From assembly GCA_004794655.1 (NCBI GenBank), contig SMMW01000071.1:193501-257500 (forward strand): 64,000 bases of DNA. The letters run 5' to 3'. The number at the start of each line of letters is the position of its first letter. The first letter of the stretch is position 1. The position numbers and the translations under genes are program-made. This document shows positions 55,501 through 61,500 of this stretch, one piece after another. Under the pieces are notes generated by a model that was not told the origin of the DNA, searched no databases, and saw nothing but the letters and a program-made list of their open reading frames with translations. This DNA is from Marisa cornuarietis. Its lineage: Eukaryota; Mollusca; Gastropoda; Architaenioglossa; Ampullariidae.

Positions 55501-58500
55501 AATAACATGCTGTGGAATACTCACTTGCCATTTATTTATTTAGTTTATTAGCAAGTTGGCCTTCAGGGCCACCGTCATATGCGTTGTCTGGCGACAGCCT
55601 TTAACGACCTTCTGTCCGGCAGAGCCGGCGTTAGGAATACGCGGGGCGAATGTCATATGCGGGACCTTTAGCCTTAAGTGTAGACTATATACCCTGCCAC
55701 ACAATCTCCTTTCGCGGGGCCCCACCCTAGCGCCGGCTCTCCGTGGTTACTGGACATTATTCTCTGTTTTCTCTGTTAATTTAAGTGTGAACAAGCGAAA
55801 CGCCGAGAGCGGCACTCAGGCCTGTCCACGTGCAGTCTGAGATCTTAGCTTCTGAGCTAGCCTCGTATGGTTCCTAGATACTGCCACCGGACTACGCAAA
55901 TGCCTGGCTTTCTCCCGGACAATGCTGTCGTCACAAAGCCAGGTGTGAATATGTCTCCGCCATTTCCCTATAACGGTAAGAATTGACGCCATCGGGATTT
56001 AGCGGGTTAACGAGGGAGACAAACGATAAGGTCAGCGCTCCAACAGATCTTAAAAGGCTGGAGTTGATAAAAGTTATACCAGGATGATTGCCTCATTCTC
56101 TCACGTCATCATCAGTCGCTGGTCAAACGACTTTCCCCACAAGTCCCACTATCTGTGGCCCCCTTCTCTTAGTCAGCCTCTCCAACATGCAGGCCTCTTT
56201 TAGATTTCTGAACAATCTGAAGACTACGAGAAAGGCAGACTGATGTTGCTATGCATCTGGCATCCTCCAGGTGACCTCACCAGTGTTGTCTTTTACAAAG
56301 CCCTGCACACTGCACATGGAGCGTGTAAATGTGTAAGCCTTACGCCACAGCACAGGACGTTAGCATGCCTCGTGCCTCGCGACTAGTACTATCTCATGAC
56401 TTTGCCATCATGCCTTAAATCACAATACAAGTCTACTCAGTCACCTCTAGCGAAAGCTGTAGTGTAGTCCAGGTAAATGAATGGTAATGCTGACAATCGG
56501 GTCTGTAGATAAGTGTGGAAATGTCTAGCACTGTCAGCACCGCCCCACCCACCCTCCCACCCACACGGCAAATGCTGCTTGACGATGCCGTCGATGCAAG
56601 AGAGCGGTCGCCACTGTAAGGCGGGGTGGGGCTGGTAACAGGGTACCTCTGGGTAGGGCTGGCGACAGGACTCCTCTGCCGAAGCATGACAAGGCGCGCG
56701 AGGAATGTGACAATGACTATAGTTGTCGTCGTCGTCGTCCTCTGAAGCACCCGCCTCGGAATCGGGAGTTTACGCACAAAGCTGGGTATGCACACAACTC
56801 AGTACGTTCTCTAAGATGCAGCTGCGAATGCACGCGCTTTAGAAAGGAGGGAGAGAGGGTAGGTTCAGGGGCATTAGAAATGATGGCACATTTGTTGGTT
56901 AGAGGGCTAAGTACTAAAGTAGTGCTAGTCTATCCCAGTGAACAACGTTCATTAACATGATAGCAGCAAAGCTTTTGAAGTTAGTGTCTCTTTCTTTACA
57001 AGCGTATTTCTATCGAACACTGGGCACAACAAGAAGACACGCTGGAGACGACCAAAAAAAGTATCGCTTACACGTGTGTGCGTGTCAAAACCCGGAGTTT
57101 CCTTGTGCAGGCACTGAGTATGATCCTGTAATCTATACAATCTCACCTCCGCTAGTGAACATATCCTAAACAGCTTTAAAACGTACGCCGAACATTCATA
57201 TCTTACCCTCACCGATTCTACCTCGCTGATATATTTAGTCGAGTGACGAGTGGTGTGCGCTAAACGTTGCGGTGTCCTCATACGTCCAGCTTGTCACAAA
57301 TCGAACATCTTATATCTTAAGTGAAGACAATTAAGGCAGAGGGATTGTTGTCACTAGACTGAAAGGGTACTATAATATACCCCATGACTTCCTAATAACT
57401 TAAGTCATGATGTGCCAAAACAAACAAACAATCAAACACCCAAAAAAAACTTTCTTTGCCCACCTGTTTTCAGCTTTAAGTTTAAAGGGAAGGGCCTGTC
57501 CCAGAGCAATGGCCAAAGACCTATTACAAATGTGTGGCAAAATCAAAATGACAGGTCCATGTCACCTGTCCATTAGCCACTGGGCCAGGCCTCAGACAAC
57601 TGAGATTAGTGAAACATTGACAGGTCACACATCATACACTGGGCTTCTCTCTCCACCTTCAGATATATACTGGCCTGAAAGTGGCTACACAATGATGGGA
57701 GTGTGCACTCGCTCTCTGTCTCTCTCACACATGATCCTGTACCTGGACTGTCGGCAATGGCACACTCAGCCTGGTCGGCCTACCATGATACATAAACTGG
57801 GTTTTTCACACAAACATCACTTGCAGATCGCTGGCTACTTTGCTACTTTTCTAAAAGATTTGATGAGAAGACATCCTTTAAAAACCATTTTCTTTTGGGC
57901 CTACAAGAGCATAGTTGTCTACATAGCTTGACAAGAACATAGTTGTCTTGTCTACACAGCTTGACATCAACATAGTTGTCTTATCTACACAGCTTGACAA
58001 GAACATAAACCAGATACACATGAAAGTGCAAGAACCAGCTGAATTCTCAGAAATGTTACCTTGGTGTTCTTTTCCTGCAAGCAATCAGGTTCTCCTACTT
58101 TTCTGGTGGACAAGGGATGTCAGAAAGTGAGAAGGGTGCTCGTCCTTCTTAACCCCGCCCCCTTCCCTCTTGCTACTTTACCCATCTTTCTCGCAGAATC
58201 ACTATATTTTTCTGTTCCTGTTACTTGATGCCTTTTGTTTTCTGTTTCGTCAGTGCTGTCGTTTTCTTTTGTCCCTTTGTTCTGTGTCTACTTAGTCCAC
58301 GTCTCTTCCTCATTTTAAGCGCTAAGAGCATGCTCTCTATGAGTGTGAATATGCGCTATAAAAATCTTCACTATTATTCACTATTATTATTAAGGGTTGT
58401 ACCTGTGTCCCAAAATGGACAAATGTCGTACAACTGCTAAGTGAAAGAAGAGGATTATAGACTGCAATTTTCACAGCAGAGTGCCTGTCTCTAGCTGTGG

Positions 58501-61500
58501 CAACGGGCACTATCTGAATGTAGTAATAGATTGTCTGAGGCAAGGAGTCACTCTCTGACTGTGCCCATGGCTTGTTTGAGGCAAGGAGGCACTCTCTGAC
58601 TGTGCCTATGGATCGTCTGCTGGATGAGGAGCTTGCTCCAGATCTTGCATCACCCCAATTATCTCCCACTACCTCAGGTTTCTACTGATGTCTCTAACTT
58701 TGCTGTCTTCACACCTATTTGCCACAAACTTTTTTTTTTGCAGACTTCGCCTCCCCAACACATACATGATTTAATTTTTGTTAGATCATTCTTAAGGAGA
58801 TATCATGGACTGAAATAATTTTTAATATTTTCTCAACATATGTATCCCAATTTAACCTATAAACATCAACTTTGTTAAACCTGAATTATAAGCAGTATTA
58901 AACATTCCAGTTTCCTCTCATCATCAGAGATGTATTAAAAGTTTTTCTTTTAAAACAAATGTTACAGAGGTGGCAGCACATAAATCACCATAATATCCAG
59001 CCAAAAAGAGTCTACCAAAATATAACTTAACATATAGAAGAACTCTACTATAAATTTAAATATGCTGTAGCAACACAAGGATTACTTACTTTAGAATGGG
59101 TATTTCTTATCTAATATTTGCAGTGAGTCATGTAATGCACACCCTAAAAACATCAAACGACCATTTCCTTTTTGTTGCTGTACCTTTGAGAAGGAAGAAC
59201 ACTGTTGAAGTGAACGGCATTGATAGTACCTGTTTACAGATCTCCTCTTAGTGTGTGACAGAGAAGAACAGCTTCTCAGCAGTGATCTTTTTTTTGAAAC
59301 ATCCAAAGTAGCCATTGTTATATGGCACCCTTTGCCAAAAAGTCTTTTTCAAGATTATCACTCCTGAAATTCTGGTTGATGACTTGTTTGAAACTCACAG
59401 TAGAAAGTGTACAAAGTGCAGGATACCTACATTACAAAGTGCTTTCTTTCTTGTCACCTAATCATCCAAGAAACTGTTGCTTGTTCAGTTGTTGACACAA
59501 AACAGAATGATAACCACTCCTAAAAACACATCCTGTTTTCAGTTAACATGCAAATCACTTGCATTTTTTATGAACATTTATTTTTATTCACTGATAAAAT
59601 CCAAAAAAGGAAAAAAGCCCCTTCTGCAGTGTGTGAGTGTGATGAAACTAAAACCAAAGTTATTACATATTTCTTGTCTACAACAGGTGGCAGCCATTGT
59701 ACATTCACAGCAACATGGGCCAGCACATTGATCATGTAACTAGAACTGGTTTGTCCACGATGCACCACCACCATCCTGCATGTTTAATGTCTTGCTTAAT
59801 ATGTCAACATGTCAACATAAACCCTCCTGGTTTATATAAAAACATGGATGAATCTACTAACTGAGCTTTAATAAATATTACGTGTTAGCCTAAAAATTAT
59901 CTTTCTTCTTCATTCCTCTCTGTATTTTGCTTGGTACAAAAATGTCTTTCTAGGCCTACCAGTTTTCTTTTTAATGTAATCGCACTATGACAAACATGGG
60001 TGAAAACTCTCTTAACCTTAACCCAAATGGGTTCCAATCAACATTTCTTCCTTCACTCTCAGACATCTAAAAATCTTTTCAAGACACCCATCCACACAAA
60101 CTGATCATTTGTTGAACCTCTAAACTGAAGCAGAAGATTGCACTATAATTCACCACTGCCATTAGTCTTGAGTAGAAATCTATGACTGGGCAAGAAAGAT
60201 GCTTTTATATAATAAGCTATTCCTTGATTCAATCAGACCATGCTACTTAGTTTTAAAGTTAAAATTTAAGAGAGGTATGTACCTTTGTTCAAGTCCTTTA
60301 TTTCTTTTAAGATTAATCAGATTGAGGAGTTTCTGACAAGATTATTCCAATACACAAGATACTGAATGGGAGATAACTCTTGCCCCAGGCGTTTATCTCC
60401 TTCCTATGAGCAGTTATGTCCTTTAGCTTTTTAAAGGCAAGACCTTCACTAATAGAAAAATAAAGCTAAACTATTTCTTTTATAATAAAACTTTTTGTGC
60501 TATACAGCCATATAATTATACCATACAAATTTTATTATAGTAAACATCCTCAACTGATAAGAACTTCAGATATTATGTCTGTTAACACTCATAGTATACC
60601 AATTTCTGCAGAAGGATATAAATGAACAAAAATATAAATGGTGTTTAATGATAACAAAGTATAAGTCAAATCACAGCTAAGAAGGGAAGGTGAAGGGCAT
60701 GATAAAAGATTTGTTACCTGGAAGCCAATGTGTGCATTTGATATCACCCACATGTTTTCACTGCTAATGTTTTGCACATCACAAAATTGTGTAAGCTAAG
60801 TCTAGTTTTTGAAAAAAAAAATAAAATAAATCCAAATTTTAAAAAATCAGGTGATCTGATGCATCACACAAAAAATATATATGCTATATTGCTGGACAAG
60901 AAAACCCTCCCACACAAAAGAAAAAAATAAATAAAAATAAAAAAATAAATTAGTGAAAGAACTAAAAACCTACACATGAATTAAACAGAACTGGTTACTA
61001 AGCAATCAAACTGATTATTTATAAATGGATTAACAATGCTTAATACCAGTACTCACAGGCTTTTTATAGCGCACACTGCCACTGCGACGAAGTGTTCCAC
61101 CTTTTACTACATCCTCTTGCATATCCACTGCGCTACCATCCTTGCCAGGCCGCACACTAAGTTCAATCAGTTCTGGAATAGGTTGCACTTGCAGCTCCAG
61201 TGTATCTCCAGCAGTCTTAATTAATTCCACTATTTCCTCCCGTGTCCAACTTTCTACATTCTTTCCATTAATTTGCACAAGCCTGTCACCAGGCAACAGG
61301 CCACTGTTGGTACTGTTGGGACCACTGCCAGGCTCTGCAAAAACAACATTTTGTAATGTTTGTCCATCTTCACTTATAAGAGTGCCTTTGCGTAGACTGA
61401 ACCCAAAACCACCAGTGGCATTTCTTTTGACAACAACTTCTCGCATTTTTGGTGGTTTTGCTGGTATTAATGGTGGCAGGGGTAAATTCTTGTCTCCAAA

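Larger units (their letters stand above)
53152..56900 (-). promoter_or_regulatory. GC/CpG-rich segment, likely second promoter of the myosin gene
   Basis: Directly upstream of the Ser/Arg-rich first exon, this stretch is clearly richer in GC and CpG than the introns. A TATATAAG motif at 54471-54478 reads as a TATA-like box on either strand. A degenerate array (about 54175-54420) and an inverted repeat (55621-55740) lie within it. Promoter use is inferred from position and composition. Confidence 0.4.
56901..59183. other. First-intron stretch with short arrays and a LINE 3' end
   Basis: Contains a three-unit array (57908-58015), a LINE 3' UTR fragment (58138-58395) and a two-unit array (58525-58620). 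A plus-strand open frame of 174 codons (57407-57931) has no recognisable motif and overlaps repeat sequence, so I do not call it. Confidence 0.55.

Noticed and set aside
57407..57931. Plus-strand open frame of 174 codons
   Set aside because: No recognisable motif, no codon pattern, and overlap with a local tandem array.
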